From an uncultured Clostridia bacterium (GTDB taxonomy: Bacteria; Bacillota; Clostridia; Oscillospirales; Acutalibacteraceae): 64,000 bases of DNA. The notes below the pieces were generated by a model. It was given only the letters and a program-made list of their open reading frames with translations, did not search any database and was not told where the DNA came from. This document shows positions 32,425 to 41,837 of the stretch, one piece after another. The translations under genes were made by a program, and so were the position numbers. The stretch lies in NCBI GenBank assembly GCA_944384905.1, contig CALWVE010000031.1:124001-188000 (forward strand), given 5' to 3'. Numbering within the stretch: the stretch's first letter is position 1; each line of letters begins with the position of its first letter.

Positions 32425-33645
32425 ATGCCAACGAATTTTGATGAAGTCGTCAACCGATACAACACATACAGCCTGAAATGGCATAGCTCTCAGACAATGT
32501 CTGATCAGCTGGCCGGACATCCGGTTGAAGATCTCGATTATCACAACCCGGACGTCGTCCTTCCGTTCATGGTAGCAGATATGGATCTTGCTTGCTGTGA
32601 ACCGATTGTGCGCGCCATGCACAAAGTTGCAGACCATCGTATCTATGGTTATTCTGGCGCGTATGTAGAGCCCAAATACGTGAATTCCGTTATCCATTGG
32701 TATAAAAAGCGCTACAATTTTGATATTGATCCTTCTTGGGTACATTATTCTCAGGGTTCTATTGCCGGTGTCAATACCGCTATCCGCGCATTTACAAACA
32801 TTGGAGACGGCATCATCATCTGCCGGCCTGTGTACGGACATTTTACCGGAGCAATTGAAAGCGAAACCTACCGTAAAGTCGTCAATTGCCAGCTTATCAA
32901 TCAGGACGGCTATTACACCATGGACTGGGATCGATTTGAAGAAGTATGCGCTGTACCTACCAACCGTGCCTTCATTCTTTGCTCCCCTGAAAATCCGGTC
33001 GGCCGTGTCTGGAATGTGGAAGAACTGCAAAAAATGCTGGAAATCTGCCGCAGAAATCATGTTTTGGTCATCGCCGATGAAATTCATAGCGATATTGTTA
33101 TGAAAGGTCATCAGCATCACCCCATTCTTACGGTTACAGACGATTACAGCAACATTATCATGATCAGTGGCATCAACAAATCGTTCAATGTGGCCGGTTT
33201 GCAGTGTGCCAACACAATTATTCCAGATCCTTATCTGCGCGGCGTTTTCATGAAAGAATATGAAGGCAGCGGCGGAACACCGTTTGCTATTGCAGCTCAG
33301 ATCGCAGCCTACGAAGAAGGCGAAGAATGGCTGGAAGAAGCACTCGAATACATCGAAGGCAATATGGATTTTGTTATCGATTTCGCCGCTAAAAATATGC
33401 CGAAATTGAAGATCCGCAAACCCGAAGGCACATACATTCTCTGGCTTGATTTTACTCAATATGGTATTTCTGCCGAAGAGATTCATGACCGCATTTATAA
33501 TAAAGCCAAAGTTCTTCTGCAGGACGGCTTTGTTCACGATCCGGATTTGGGTGGATGCTTCCAGCGTATGTGTGTACCTGCTGCACGTTGCGTTGTAGAA
33601 GAAGGTATGAAACGAATCTGCAAAGCATTCGAAGACCTCAACTGA
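32425..33645 (+). CDS. PatB/MalY family C-S lyase (cystathionine beta-lyase-type aminotransferase fold)
   Basis: The 406-residue PLP enzyme has the MalY/PatB start with L-K-W and F-M-V-A-D-M-D, I-Y-G-Y-S near residue 72, S-P-E-N-P-V-G-R near 190, D-E-I-H-S-D-I near 220 and the PLP lysine in N-K-S-F-N-V-A-G-L near 252. It is expected to cleave cystathionine or cysteine conjugates to a thiol, pyruvate and ammonia. AAAGGAGTG precedes the ATG. Next to a dipeptidase it could release thiols from Cys-Gly conjugates, an inference. A strong terminator follows. Confidence 0.9.
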   Translation: MPTNFDEVVNRYNTYSLKWHSSQTMSDQLAGHPVEDLDYHNPDVVLPFMVADMDLACCEPIVRAMHKVADHRIYGYSGAYVEPKYVNSVIHWYKKRYNFDIDPSWVHYSQGSIAGVNTAIRAFTNIGDGIIICRPVYGHFTGAIESETYRKVVNCQLINQDGYYTMDWDRFEEVCAVPTNRAFILCSPENPVGRVWNVEELQKMLEICRRNHVLVIADEIHSDIVMKGHQHHPILTVTDDYSNIIMISGINKSFNVAGLQCANTIIPDPYLRGVFMKEYEGSGGTPFAIAAQIAAYEEGEEWLEEALEYIEGNMDFVIDFAAKNMPKLKIRKPEGTYILWLDFTQYGISAEEIHDRIYNKAKVLLQDGFVHDPDLGGCFQRMCVPAARCVVEEGMKRICKAFEDLN

Positions 33646-33666
33646 CACAAAAGCAAAAATCTATAG

Positions 33667-33703
33667 AAAAACCACTTTGCCTTTTGACAAAGTGGTTTTT
33701 TAT
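33667..33703 (+). terminator. Terminator after the C-S lyase gene
   Basis: AAAAACCACTTTG pairs with CAAAGTGGTTTTT around CCTTTTGA and is followed by TTATTC. Confidence 0.9.
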
Positions 33704-33747
33704 TCTTACAATTACAGACCTCTTATTCAAAAAATAAAGTTGATTTG

Positions 33748-33775
33748 CTTTACAAAGGCAGTTTACTTTGTAAAG
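33748..33775. repeat. Orphan 10-bp inverted repeat
   Basis: CTTTACAAAG (33748-33757) and its exact complement CTTTGTAAAG (33766-33775) are spaced by 8 bp. It looks like an operator but lies between the ends of two convergent units with no promoter or gene to control. Confidence 0.5.
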
Positions 33776-33866
33776 GTTTAAACTTTAAATAGCACTGTCA
33801 ATACATTTAATTTTTGGAAAGCTGTTCAGCTTGTCATTCCAAAAACCTTTTGCAATAAATGTGTGG

Positions 33867-35252
33867 TTATTCCGTACACGCCTCAAAAGCTTGTCTAAGA
33901 TCACGTACCCCGATAATTTCCGCGCCCTCCGGGCGTGTACGAAGCTTCTGAAGACCGTGGTAAGGCACAATGCAGCGTGTAAACCCAAGCCGCACCGCTT
34001 CGTTGATTCGGGTTTCCAGTCCGGTTACACTTCGAATTTCGCCGGCCAAACCGATTTCTCCCAAGACAACCGTATCCTCGCGAATGGCTGTATCTTTCAA
34101 ACTGGAAACCAGCGCCATCGCAACAGTTAAATCAACGGCAGGTTCATCCAAACGCAGACCGCCGACGACATTAACATACGTATCCATGTTGGCAAAATAA
34201 TAGCCAGCCCGTTTTTCCAGTACAGCCAAAATCAAAGACATTCGATTATAGTCAAAACCGGTAGCCATTCTTCGAGGATTTCCAAAACCCGTGGAAGTGG
34301 CCAGGCCCTGAATCTCCGCCAACAATGCCCGTGTTCCTTCCATAACACAGGTCACGCATGTACCGGAAACGTTCTTTGGCCGACCCGAAAGCATAACCTG
34401 CGATGGATTTTCCACCTGTTGCAAGCCGTGATCGGTCATGTCAAACACGCCGATTTCATTGGTTGATCCATATCGGTTTTTGACCGCACGCAAAATACGG
34501 TAGCTGAACTGCCGATCACCCTCAAAGTACAAAACAGCGTCTACAATGTGTTCCAGCACCTTCGGGCCCGCAATGGCGCCATCTTTATTAACATGCCCTA
34601 CAATGATGATTGGAATCCCCATCGATTTGGCGCAGCGCATGATCGCATTCGTACATTCGCGTACCTGCGTTACGCTGCCGGGCGAAGAAGAAAGTTCCGT
34701 AAAATTCATCGTCTGGATAGAATCGATCATTACAAGATCCGGCTTTTCGGAATGGATTTGCTCGATAATATACTGAATATCCGTCTGCGATAACAAGCGA
34801 AGATTTTCCGAAGTAACCTGCAAGCGTTGTGCCCGTAATTTGATCTGTCGGGTCGATTCTTCACCGGAAACATAAAGAATTTGGAGCCCTTCCCCCAGCT
34901 TCTGGCAAATCTGCAGAAGCATGGTTGATTTACCGATGCCGGGATCGCCGCTGACAAGAATCAGCGAGCCTTTTACGATGCCGCCACCCAAAACGCGATC
35001 CAACTCACTGAGTCCGGTATGATAGCGCGGATCATCCGTGGTGTCAATGTCCTGCAGACGTACAGAGGCACCGCTTTCTCCTACGGAAGTCTGGAGTATA
35101 CGATTCCGCCGTGCCGGTTCGGCGGCTGCGGGCGTCTGTACGCTTTCTTCCATGCAATTCCATTCGCCGCATCCCGGGCATTTCCCATACCATTTGGCGC
35201 TTTCAAAGCCGCAGTTGGAACAAATATAAACAATTTTTGATTTTCCTGCCAT
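33867..35252 (-). CDS. radA: DNA repair protein RadA
   Basis: The 461-residue RecA-like ATPase promotes branch migration in recombination. It has the N-terminal zinc finger C-S-N-C-G and C-P-G-C-G (residues 10-30), Walker A G-D-P-G-I-G-K-S-T near residue 105, the RadA-specific K-N-R-Y-G-S-T-N-E-I-G motif near 263 and a C-terminal Lon protease-like domain with G-E-I-G-L-A-G-E-I-R. Length is normal. AGGAGG precedes the ATG. It has a promoter in the gap after the amidase gene. Confidence 0.96.
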   Translation of the reverse strand: MAGKSKIVYICSNCGFESAKWYGKCPGCGEWNCMEESVQTPAAAEPARRNRILQTSVGESGASVRLQDIDTTDDPRYHTGLSELDRVLGGGIVKGSLILVSGDPGIGKSTMLLQICQKLGEGLQILYVSGEESTRQIKLRAQRLQVTSENLRLLSQTDIQYIIEQIHSEKPDLVMIDSIQTMNFTELSSSPGSVTQVRECTNAIMRCAKSMGIPIIIVGHVNKDGAIAGPKVLEHIVDAVLYFEGDRQFSYRILRAVKNRYGSTNEIGVFDMTDHGLQQVENPSQVMLSGRPKNVSGTCVTCVMEGTRALLAEIQGLATSTGFGNPRRMATGFDYNRMSLILAVLEKRAGYYFANMDTYVNVVGGLRLDEPAVDLTVAMALVSSLKDTAIREDTVVLGEIGLAGEIRSVTGLETRINEAVRLGFTRCIVPYHGLQKLRTRPEGAEIIGVRDLRQAFEACTE

Positions 35253-35311
35253 ATTCTGTGTCCTCCTGTAACGCCGGAAAAATCAAAGAATCACTTTCCG
35301 GATTACGAATT

Positions 35312-35340
35312 ATTGTACCATTTCCTTTTTAATCTGGCAA
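35312..35340 (-). promoter_or_regulatory. radA promoter
   Basis: On the minus strand TTGCCA (35335-35340) and TACAAT (35312-35317) are 17 bp apart. The -35 overlaps the 3' end of the amidase gene. Confidence 0.65.
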
Positions 35341-36090
35341 CTGCTCCGTCTGAAACCAACCGGTTTGCTGAGCCGGACTTTCCGATTCCACATAATCGCA
35401 GATACCCGAAAAAATACAAAGCGCCATCTGCTGGCGATACAGCGGTTCATTTAACTTGGCTGCTTCATCCGCATTAGATAAGAAACCACATTCAACAATA
35501 ACCGCTGGCGCCTGAACTTGATCGAGTAAATAAATCCCTTCACCGGGCTTAATCTCCCGTTCATTATCCGGCTGAAGCAAGCCGCATACTGAATCCTGAA
35601 TATTCTGAGCCAGCTGCGTACTGCTTTCATTTTGAACAGAGTAAAAAACCTGTGTTCCATGGTATTTCGTCTGTTCAAAAAAATTCTGATGAATACTAAC
35701 GAGCAGGCAATTTTTCTGCTCTTGTACCCACTGAGCGCGTTGCTTTAAATCAGACTTTTTCCGTTCGCTGATGGTTGTTAGCGTATGGTCTGCCACATCG
35801 GTATCCGTTGAGCGAATCATAAAAACTTCAAACCCATTGGCGCGAAGCAAATTTTCCAAAGTTAGGGCTATCGATAAATTGATGTCTTTTTCCAAAAGGC
35901 CGTTTCCCTGTGTTCCTCCGTCTTCTCCTCCGTGGCCGGCATCTAAAACAATCACCGGCTTGCTTGGCATTTGTTTATCGGCTTGTTGAATCAGTTTGTG
36001 AACGGAACCACCCGCTGCAAACAGGAACAAAAACAGCATACACACAAACAGCAAAACATACAAACTCAAGCTTTTTTCTTGCTTTTTCAT
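35329..36090 (-). CDS. N-acetylmuramoyl-L-alanine amidase (Amidase_3, CwlD-like)
   Basis: The 253-residue protein has an N-terminal membrane anchor or signal segment (about residues 9-30) and an Amidase_3 domain with V-L-D-A-G-H-G-G-E-D-G-G near 50 and E-K-D-I-N near 67 (zinc His and Glu), the S-I-H-Q-N segment near 135 and V-I-V-E-C-G-F-L-S-N near 205 with the catalytic Glu. It cleaves the muramic acid to L-alanine bond of peptidoglycan. Size and anchor resemble CwlD, which acts in spore cortex formation. GGAGG lies six bases before the ATG at 36090, so the ATG at 36105 is rejected. Confidence 0.88.
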   Translation of the reverse strand: MKKQEKSLSLYVLLFVCMLFLFLFAAGGSVHKLIQQADKQMPSKPVIVLDAGHGGEDGGTQGNGLLEKDINLSIALTLENLLRANGFEVFMIRSTDTDVADHTLTTISERKKSDLKQRAQWVQEQKNCLLVSIHQNFFEQTKYHGTQVFYSVQNESSTQLAQNIQDSVCGLLQPDNEREIKPGEGIYLLDQVQAPAVIVECGFLSNADEAAKLNEPLYRQQMALCIFSGICDYVESESPAQQTGWFQTEQLPD

Positions 36091-36147
36091 GGCGTGCCTC
36101 CACATTTTCGATACGCTAGTTTATGCGGCAAGGCACACATCCAGACC

Positions 36148-36184
36148 AAAAAACGAGTGCCGTTTTTCACAGCACTCGTTTAAA
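36148..36184 (-). terminator. hisC terminator
   Basis: AAACGAGTGC (36151-36160) and GCACTCGTTT (36172-36181) form a 10-bp stem. On the minus strand the stem is followed by TTTTTTGG. Confidence 0.88.
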
Positions 36185-36186
36185 AA

Positions 36187-37245
36187 TCAATGACTTAGTA
36201 TTTCTTTTACAGCTTCGCAAAAACGAGCCATCTGCTCATCGGTTCCGATTGTAATCCGCAGATAATTATCGATTCGCGGCTTATTAAAGTACCGGACAAA
36301 AATATGCCGTTCCTTTAACTTTTGATACAGCTCCGCTGCCGGAATGGCGGGATGAGAAGCAAACAGGAAATTCGTGCAGGAATCCAGGCAGGTAAAGCCC
36401 ATTTCCGCCAAACGTGAAGCCGTATACGCGCGGGTTTCGATGATCTTCTGGCAGCATGCGCGGAAATACGCTGTGTCTTGTGCAGCCGCTGTACCGGCCT
36501 CAATAGCCGGTCGATTCATCGTATAGGAATTATAAGACGCTTTTACGGCGTTCATAGCCTGAATCAGCGCCGGTGAAGCCATCGCATATCCAATACGCAT
36601 ACCCGCCATAGCGCGCGATTTAGAGAACGTCTGCACAACAACCAGGTTTTCGTATTTAGGAAGTAACTCTACAGCAGAAACTCCACCAAAATCAATGTAG
36701 GCCTCATCCACAATTACGATGACATCCTGATTATGCTGCAGAATGGTTTCAATTTCTGAAAGCGGCATGAAAATAGACGTAGGGGCATTGGGATTGGCCA
36801 AAACGACGCCGCCGTTTTCTCCAAAGTAATCCTCCGGATGAATTTTAAAGTTTTCATCCAAAGGCGGGCAGCTGTAAGGAATGTGAAACAATCTGGCCCA
36901 GACATCATAAAACGAGTAGGTGATATCCGGGAAGAGAATCGGCTTTTCGGAATTGAAAAACGTCATAAACGCCATAGCCAGAACGTCATCTGAACCTACC
37001 CCGACAAACACCTGATCGTCGCGAAGATCATACGATGCAGCCAGCGCATGTACCAGTTTTTTCACATCTGGGTCGGGATACAAACGCAATGTATCGGCCG
37101 GCAGATTATCCAAAGCCGCTTTAACAGCCGGTGACGGCGGAAAAGGACTTTCATTGGTGTTCAGTTTAATCATATCCGGAAAATCCGGTTGATCCCCCGG
37201 AACGTAAGGCGTTACCCGGCGAATATTCTGCTCAAACGCTTTCAT
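36187..37245 (-). CDS. hisC: Histidinol-phosphate aminotransferase
   Basis: The 352-residue class I/II PLP enzyme starts near R-R-V-T-P-Y-V-P-G and shows L-N-T-N-E-S-P-F-P-P-S-P near residue 27, G-S-D-D-V-L near 85, N-P-N-A-P-T near 150, D-E-A-Y-I-D-F near 180 and the PLP lysine in T-F-S-K-S-R-A-M-A-G-M-R near 210. It transfers an amino group in histidine synthesis and often also to aromatic amino acids. No other his genes are nearby. Its start lies four bases after the stop of the upstream aminotransferase gene, so they are one operon. Confidence 0.88.
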   Translation of the reverse strand: MKAFEQNIRRVTPYVPGDQPDFPDMIKLNTNESPFPPSPAVKAALDNLPADTLRLYPDPDVKKLVHALAASYDLRDDQVFVGVGSDDVLAMAFMTFFNSEKPILFPDITYSFYDVWARLFHIPYSCPPLDENFKIHPEDYFGENGGVVLANPNAPTSIFMPLSEIETILQHNQDVIVIVDEAYIDFGGVSAVELLPKYENLVVVQTFSKSRAMAGMRIGYAMASPALIQAMNAVKASYNSYTMNRPAIEAGTAAAQDTAYFRACCQKIIETRAYTASRLAEMGFTCLDSCTNFLFASHPAIPAAELYQKLKERHIFVRYFNKPRIDNYLRITIGTDEQMARFCEAVKEILSH

Positions 37246-37249
37246 AATC

Positions 37250-38524
37250 TTATCCTTCCAACAGCTTATTTACAGCCGCAAGTTTCACACAGACGCACAG
37301 CAAATCCATGGCGGTATCCAGTTCCTTCAGAGAAGAATAAGTGGGCGCCAAACGAATGTTGCGGTCTTTGGGGTCCTTACCATACGGGAACGTGGCACCG
37401 GCATCCGTCAGTACAACACCGGCATCACGGCAAAGATCAAAGACATTTTTAGCCGTACCTTCCAGAACATCCAGGCTGATGAAGTAGCCGCCGTTCGGTT
37501 TGCTCCATTCGGCAATTCCAAGGCCGTTCAAGTTCTGGTTCAGCTTTTCATCGCAAAGTTTAAACTTGGGTTCGATTACGGCGCGCTGTTTCTGCATCAT
37601 GGCCTTTACCCCGCCGAAATCCTTGAAATACAGCACATGACGCAGCTGATTCAGCTTGTCGGGGCCGATGGTCATAACGGAGAAATACTTGCGCAGCGAC
37701 TTCATGTTGTTGTTGCTGGCTGCCAAAGCGGAAATGCCGCCGCCCGGGAAAGAAATCTTAGACGTGGAAGCAAACATGAACAGCAGGTCTTCCGTTCCAT
37801 TTTTGCAGCACTCGTCATACAAGTTCAGTAGCACATCCGGCGTATCGGTCAGGTCATGGACGCAATATGCGTTATCCCACATGATGCGGAAGTCGGGCGC
37901 AGCAGGATGCAGAGCCGCAAAACGACGTACCGTTTCGTCGGAATAGGTAACGCCGGTGGGATTGGAATACTTCGGCACACACCAGATTCCCTTTACCGTA
38001 GGATCGTTGTTAACATACTGCTCTACCAGATCCAGATCCGGGCCGGTCGGAAGCATGGGGATCGTAATCAATTCAAATCCGAAAAATTCGGTAATGCCAA
38101 AGTGACGGTCATAACCCGGAGCAGGACACAGGAATTTAACGTTTTCCTCTTTGCACCAAGGCGTATTTCCGCAAAGACCATGCGTATATGCACAGGAAAT
38201 TACGTCAAACATTAAATTCAGGCTGGAGTTGTTCCCGATAAAGATCTGGGAAGCCGGTACTTCCAGAAGATCAGAAAACAGTTCTTTTGCTTCCGGAATA
38301 CCATCCCACATGCCATAGTTACGATAATCGCCATCTGCCGTAATAAATTTATCGTATTTAGAATCCAGAGCGTCCAAAATACCCATGGCAAGATCAATCT
38401 GCTCGTTTGAAGGTTTGCCGCGCGAAATATTCAATTTCAGCCCTTTTTCCTGATAATGGCCGTACTCTTTCTGCAAATCGCTCTGCAAAGTCAACAATTC
38501 TTCTTTCGACAAAGTACGATACAT
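37250..38524 (-). CDS. Aspartate aminotransferase-like PLP enzyme (PF12897 family)
   Basis: The 424-residue protein begins M-Y-R-T-L-S-K-E-E-L and contains L-N-I-S-R-G-K-P near residue 31, D-Y-R-N-Y-G near 68, G-N-N-S-S-L-N-L-M near 100, K-Y-S-N-P-T-G near 190 and the PLP lysine in A-S-T-S-K-I-S-F-P-G-G-G near 255. This combination belongs to the aminotransferase group once annotated as MocR-like and later described as aspartate aminotransferases. GGGGGAT precedes the ATG at 38524; the open frame upstream lacks a site. It is cotranscribed with hisC. Confidence 0.85.
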   Translation of the reverse strand: MYRTLSKEELLTLQSDLQKEYGHYQEKGLKLNISRGKPSNEQIDLAMGILDALDSKYDKFITADGDYRNYGMWDGIPEAKELFSDLLEVPASQIFIGNNSSLNLMFDVISCAYTHGLCGNTPWCKEENVKFLCPAPGYDRHFGITEFFGFELITIPMLPTGPDLDLVEQYVNNDPTVKGIWCVPKYSNPTGVTYSDETVRRFAALHPAAPDFRIMWDNAYCVHDLTDTPDVLLNLYDECCKNGTEDLLFMFASTSKISFPGGGISALAASNNNMKSLRKYFSVMTIGPDKLNQLRHVLYFKDFGGVKAMMQKQRAVIEPKFKLCDEKLNQNLNGLGIAEWSKPNGGYFISLDVLEGTAKNVFDLCRDAGVVLTDAGATFPYGKDPKDRNIRLAPTYSSLKELDTAMDLLCVCVKLAAVNKLLEG

Positions 38525-38701
38525 GATCTTATCCCCCAGATTCATAAAATAGAAAGACGGATGCATAATTTATGCAAAACCAGCCTAAAAACAAACCATT
38601 TGCCTGACATACTATATCAGTATATCGACAACCCTCATCAATTATGCAGAATCAAACTTTACAATCCTGCAAAATCCTTCCATATTTTAATATAAAAGCG
38701 C

Positions 38702-38739
38702 AAAAAATGCAAGTCTTATAAGAAAGACTTGCATTTTTT
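38702..38739 (-). terminator. asnS terminator
   Basis: AAAAAATGCAAGTCTT pairs with AAGACTTGCATTTTTT around a short loop, downstream of minus-strand asnS. Confidence 0.92.
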
Positions 38740-38806
38740 GTTGTCTTGCACGATTTTGTTATTAAACACAACAAAGTTTCTGGCGATAACACCCGCCAAA
38801 AATGCA

Positions 38807-40201
38807 TTAGAATTCGGCAGTTCCGGTTGTACGCGGGAACGGAAGCACATCGCGGATATTGGAAATACCTGTGAGGTACATAACCATACGCTCGAAGCCC
38901 AGGCCAAAACCGGCATGCTGGCAGCCGCCGTATTTACGCAGATCCAGATACCACCAGTAATCCTCTTCGCGAAGGTTCAGTTCTTTCATACGTGCAACCA
39001 ATACGTCATAGCGTTCTTCACGCTGGCTGCCGCCGATAATTTCACCGATGCCCGGGGCCAACAGATCAACAGCCGCCACGGTTTTTCCGTCGTCATTCAG
39101 GCGCATATAAAAGGCTTTGATTTCCTTGGGATAATCCGTAACAAAGACCGGTTTGCCGTAAACCTGTTCGGTGAGGTACCGTTCGTGTTCGGTCTGCAGG
39201 TCTGTTCCCCATTCCACTTTATATTCGAATTTATCATTGTTCTTTTTCAGGATTTCTACAGCTTCCGTGTACGTGACATGGGCAAAATCAGAATTTGCAA
39301 CCAGGTTCAGACGCTCTTTTAAGCCCTTGTCCACAAACTGATTCAGGAAATCGATATCCTGCGGACAAGCTTCCAGCACATAACGAATAATGTGCTTAAT
39401 CATGGCTTCTGCTACCTGCATGTCATCTGCAAGATCTGCAAAAGCGATTTCGGGCTCGATCATCCAAAATTCAGCAGCATGACGCGGCGTATACGATTTT
39501 TCGGCGCGGAATGTAGGACCAAACGTATAAACCTTGCCAAATGCCATCGCCATACACTCAGCTTCCAGCTGGCCGGAAACCGTAAGCGATGTGGGTTTCT
39601 GGAAGAAGTCTTCCTTGAAATCAACTTCGCCCTGCTCGTCCAGCGGAGGATTTTTAGCATCCAGCGTGGTTACACGGAACATTTCGCCGGCGCCTTCGCA
39701 GTCGCTGCCGGTAATCAGCGGGGTATGCACATAAACAAAGCCCTGCTGCGTAAAGAACTGATGAATAGCAAAAGCGGCCGCAGAACGAATGCGGAAAGCG
39801 GCGCTGAACAGATTGGTACGTCCGCGCAGATGGGCAATCGTACGCAGATATTCCGGAGAATGACGTTTCTTCTGCAAAGGATAATCCGGCGTAGAAGTAC
39901 CCAAAACCGTGATTTCATGAGCCTGGATTTCAAACGGCTGTTTGGCTTCCGGCGTCAAAAGGAATTCACCGGTGACACACAGGGATACGCCTACGTTCTG
40001 AGAGGCAATTTCTTTATAATTGGAAACCTTTTCGGCTTCAAAAACAATCTGAACACCTTTAAAGCAGCTGCCGTCATTCAGATCGATAAAACCAAGCGCC
40101 TTGGAATCGCGGATGGTACGCGCCCAACCGCACACGGTGACCGTCTGGCCGCCAAAAGATTCTTTATGAGCATAAAGCTCACTGATTGCAGTATGATTCA
40201 T
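38807..40201 (-). CDS. asnS: Asparaginyl-tRNA synthetase
   Basis: The 464-residue class IIb synthetase has an N-terminal OB-fold anticodon-binding domain (residues 5-110, [13 protein letters not shown]) and a catalytic domain with motif 2 F-R-A-E-K-S and the C-terminal [14 protein letters not shown] motif 3. The [11 protein letters not shown] segment marks AsnRS rather than AspRS. The start at 40201 follows GGGG by eight bases; the ATG at 40207 is too close to it. No T-box was found in front of it, unlike tyrS and serS. Confidence 0.95.
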   Translation of the reverse strand: MNHTAISELYAHKESFGGQTVTVCGWARTIRDSKALGFIDLNDGSCFKGVQIVFEAEKVSNYKEIASQNVGVSLCVTGEFLLTPEAKQPFEIQAHEITVLGTSTPDYPLQKKRHSPEYLRTIAHLRGRTNLFSAAFRIRSAAAFAIHQFFTQQGFVYVHTPLITGSDCEGAGEMFRVTTLDAKNPPLDEQGEVDFKEDFFQKPTSLTVSGQLEAECMAMAFGKVYTFGPTFRAEKSYTPRHAAEFWMIEPEIAFADLADDMQVAEAMIKHIIRYVLEACPQDIDFLNQFVDKGLKERLNLVANSDFAHVTYTEAVEILKKNNDKFEYKVEWGTDLQTEHERYLTEQVYGKPVFVTDYPKEIKAFYMRLNDDGKTVAAVDLLAPGIGEIIGGSQREERYDVLVARMKELNLREEDYWWYLDLRKYGGCQHAGFGLGFERMVMYLTGISNIRDVLPFPRTTGTAEF

Positions 40202-40234
40202 TTTCATTACCCCAAACACAAAATTCTTGTCTTT

Positions 40235-40263
40235 ATTTTATATCATTTTGCTTATCTAATCAA
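40235..40263 (-). promoter_or_regulatory. asnS promoter
   Basis: On the minus strand TTGATT (40258-40263) and TAAAAT (40235-40240) are 17 bp apart, giving a short leader. Confidence 0.6.
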
Positions 40264-40310
40264 GCCGCAGGGCGAAAAACTTATTTTTTTAATTTTTTTG
40301 AATTTACCTA

Positions 40311-40339
40311 TTGACATTTCGAGTTTTTTCTGCGATAAT
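40311..40339 (+). promoter_or_regulatory. tRNA-Ser promoter
   Basis: TTGACA (40311-40316) and extended TGCGATAAT (hexamer 40334-40339) are 17 bp apart, about 20 bp before the tRNA. Confidence 0.8.
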
Positions 40340-40358
40340 ATACGAGTCGTTTGAACAC

Positions 40359-40444
40359 GGAGAGGTATTCTAATGGTAAGGAGCCACATTGGAAATGTGG
40401 TGTGCCGCAAGGCATTGTGCGTTCGAGTCGCATCCTCTCCGCCA
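40359..40444 (+). tRNA. tRNA-Ser (anticodon GGA)
   Basis: The acceptor strands GGAGAGG and CCTCTCC pair, a D loop with TAATGGTAA is present, and the anticodon stem CCACA/TGTGG encloses TTGGAAA with anticodon GGA at 40391-40393. A long variable arm (GTGCCGCAAGGCAT) marks a class II tRNA and the T arm is TGCG-TTCGAGT-CGCA. The discriminator G and CCA are encoded. It reads UCC and UCU serine codons. Confidence 0.96.
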
Positions 40445-40449
40445 GATAC

Positions 40450-40477
40450 AGCCGCAGAACTTCTGCGGCTGTTTTTA
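40450..40477 (+). terminator. Terminator after tRNA-Ser
   Basis: AGCCGCAGAA and TTCTGCGGCT form a 10-bp palindrome followed by GTTTTTATTTTTT. Confidence 0.9.
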
Positions 40478-40500
40478 TTTTTTGCTTTCATTTTAAATTG

Positions 40501-40537
40501 AAAAAAGCTCCCTTAAATTTTAAGGGAGCTTTTGTTT
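40501..40537 (-). terminator. Terminator of the long minus-strand operon after comEA
   Basis: AAAAGCTCCCTTAAA pairs with TTTAAGGGAGCTTTT; on the minus strand a T tract follows. It marks the end of the mutS-to-comEA gene run. Confidence 0.88.
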
Positions 40538-40912
40538 TTAGATTGTAATGTAATTTTGAATAGCTTCAAATTTTTTCTCGCCGATTCCCTCAACATCCAT
40601 AAGCTGACGAAGATCTGTAAAAGGCCCGTTTGAAGCGCGATAATCTAAAATACGGCCGGCCAAAGTCTCCCCTATACCGGGAAGCGATTGAAGTTCTTCT
40701 GATGTAGCCGTGTTGATATTGATCTTGCCGGTCGGTGCTGCAGATTCAGGTTCATTTTCGCTTGAGTTTGTAGCAACACTCGACGTCTGCGATTCAGCGG
40801 GCAAAATCAATTGCACCGCCGGCGAAGCATAATAACTGCTTAAAACAATCAGAACGCAAATCAACAAGGCCATTCCAATGATAAAGCGTGCCTGTCTGGT
40901 TTCTTCTTCCAT
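40538..40912 (-). CDS. ComEA-like helix-hairpin-helix DNA-binding protein
   Basis: The 124-residue protein has an N-terminal membrane anchor (residues 9-30), a polar Ser/Glu-rich linker (35-60) and a helix-hairpin-helix domain with [21 protein letters not shown] and V-E-G-I-G-E-K-K-F. ComEA-type proteins bind incoming DNA at the cell surface during transformation. It lacks the separate SLBB domain of larger ComEA forms. It is the last gene of the operon, four bases after rluD; no other competence genes are in the window. Confidence 0.85.
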   Translation of the reverse strand: MEEETRQARFIIGMALLICVLIVLSSYYASPAVQLILPAESQTSSVATNSSENEPESAAPTGKININTATSEELQSLPGIGETLAGRILDYRASNGPFTDLRQLMDVEGIGEKKFEAIQNYITI

Positions 40913-40916
40913 GATC

Positions 40917-41837
40917 TTAATCCGCTTTCTTGAGCTTTTTCAGAAACTCGGTAAAATAATCCGGCAGTTCACTTTCAAAATCCATCCAGGCGCCTGTTCT
41001 GGGGTGAACAAAGCCGATTTTCCCGGCATGCAGACATTGACCGTGCAGAGAAGAAATCACCTTTTTGGGGCCATAAACCGGATCTCCGGCAACGGGATGC
41101 CCGATGCTGCTCATATGCACTCGAATCTGGTGCGTCCGCCCTGTTTCGAGCCTTACACGAATATGTGTAAACCCCTGGTAGCGTTCAACAACCGTATAAT
41201 GGGTAATCGCATTTCTCGCGGTATGCCCATCCCGGACAATCGCCATCTTTTTCCGATCCTGCGGGTGCCGGCCGATCGGTGCGTCAATCGTGCCGCTTTC
41301 GTCGGGAATCCGCCCATAGACCACGGCCTGATATTCCCGCGTAAAACTATGCTCCTGAATTTGCTCGGCCAATTTGACATGCGCAAAATCGTTTTTTGCA
41401 ACAATCAGCAGGCCGCTGGTATCTTTATCGATCCGATGAACAATTCCAGGACGCAATACACCATTAATGCCCGAAAGGGAATCGTGACAATGATAAAGAA
41501 GCGCGTTAACCAAGGTTCCGTCCGGATTACCGGGGGCCGGATGCACGACCATTCCCTTGGGCTTATTTACAACTAGCAAATCGTCATCTTCGTAGCAAAT
41601 ATTGAGCGGAATATTTTGCGGAACCACATCTGTTTCTACGGGATCCGGAAGGGTAACTTCCAAAACATCGCCTGCCGTTAAGCGGCTGTTTTTTGCGATC
41701 ACGCGATCCTTACAGGTTACACAACCGTTTTCCAGCAGCTTTTGTGCCGCCGAACGTGTATAGCCTTCCAGCGCATCACACAAAATGCGATCCGCACGTT
41801 CTCCGGTTTTATCTACGGAAACAAACACTTTATTCAT
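40917..41837 (-). CDS. rluD: RluD-family 23S rRNA pseudouridine synthase
   Basis: The 306-residue protein has an N-terminal S4 domain (residues 1-65, with [11 protein letters not shown]) and a catalytic domain with the conserved motif [11 protein letters not shown] near residue 135 carrying the catalytic Asp. The G-R-T-H-Q-I-R-V-H motif lies near residue 235. It isomerises uridines in 23S rRNA. The ATG at 41837 overlaps the lspA stop by 8 bp, so translation is likely coupled. The lspA-rluD order is widespread in Firmicutes. The exact target uridines are not certain; RluC or RluA-like specificity is possible. Confidence 0.9.
   Translation of the reverse strand: MNKVFVSVDKTGERADRILCDALEGYTRSAAQKLLENGCVTCKDRVIAKNSRLTAGDVLEVTLPDPVETDVVPQNIPLNICYEDDDLLVVNKPKGMVVHPAPGNPDGTLVNALLYHCHDSLSGINGVLRPGIVHRIDKDTSGLLIVAKNDFAHVKLAEQIQEHSFTREYQAVVYGRIPDESGTIDAPIGRHPQDRKKMAIVRDGHTARNAITHYTVVERYQGFTHIRVRLETGRTHQIRVHMSSIGHPVAGDPVYGPKKVISSLHGQCLHAGKIGFVHPRTGAWMDFESELPDYFTEFLKKLKKAD

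Noticed and set aside
33811..33846. radA terminator formed by TTTTTGGAA and TTCCAAAAA
   Set aside because: The stem is interrupted and no U tract follows on either strand.
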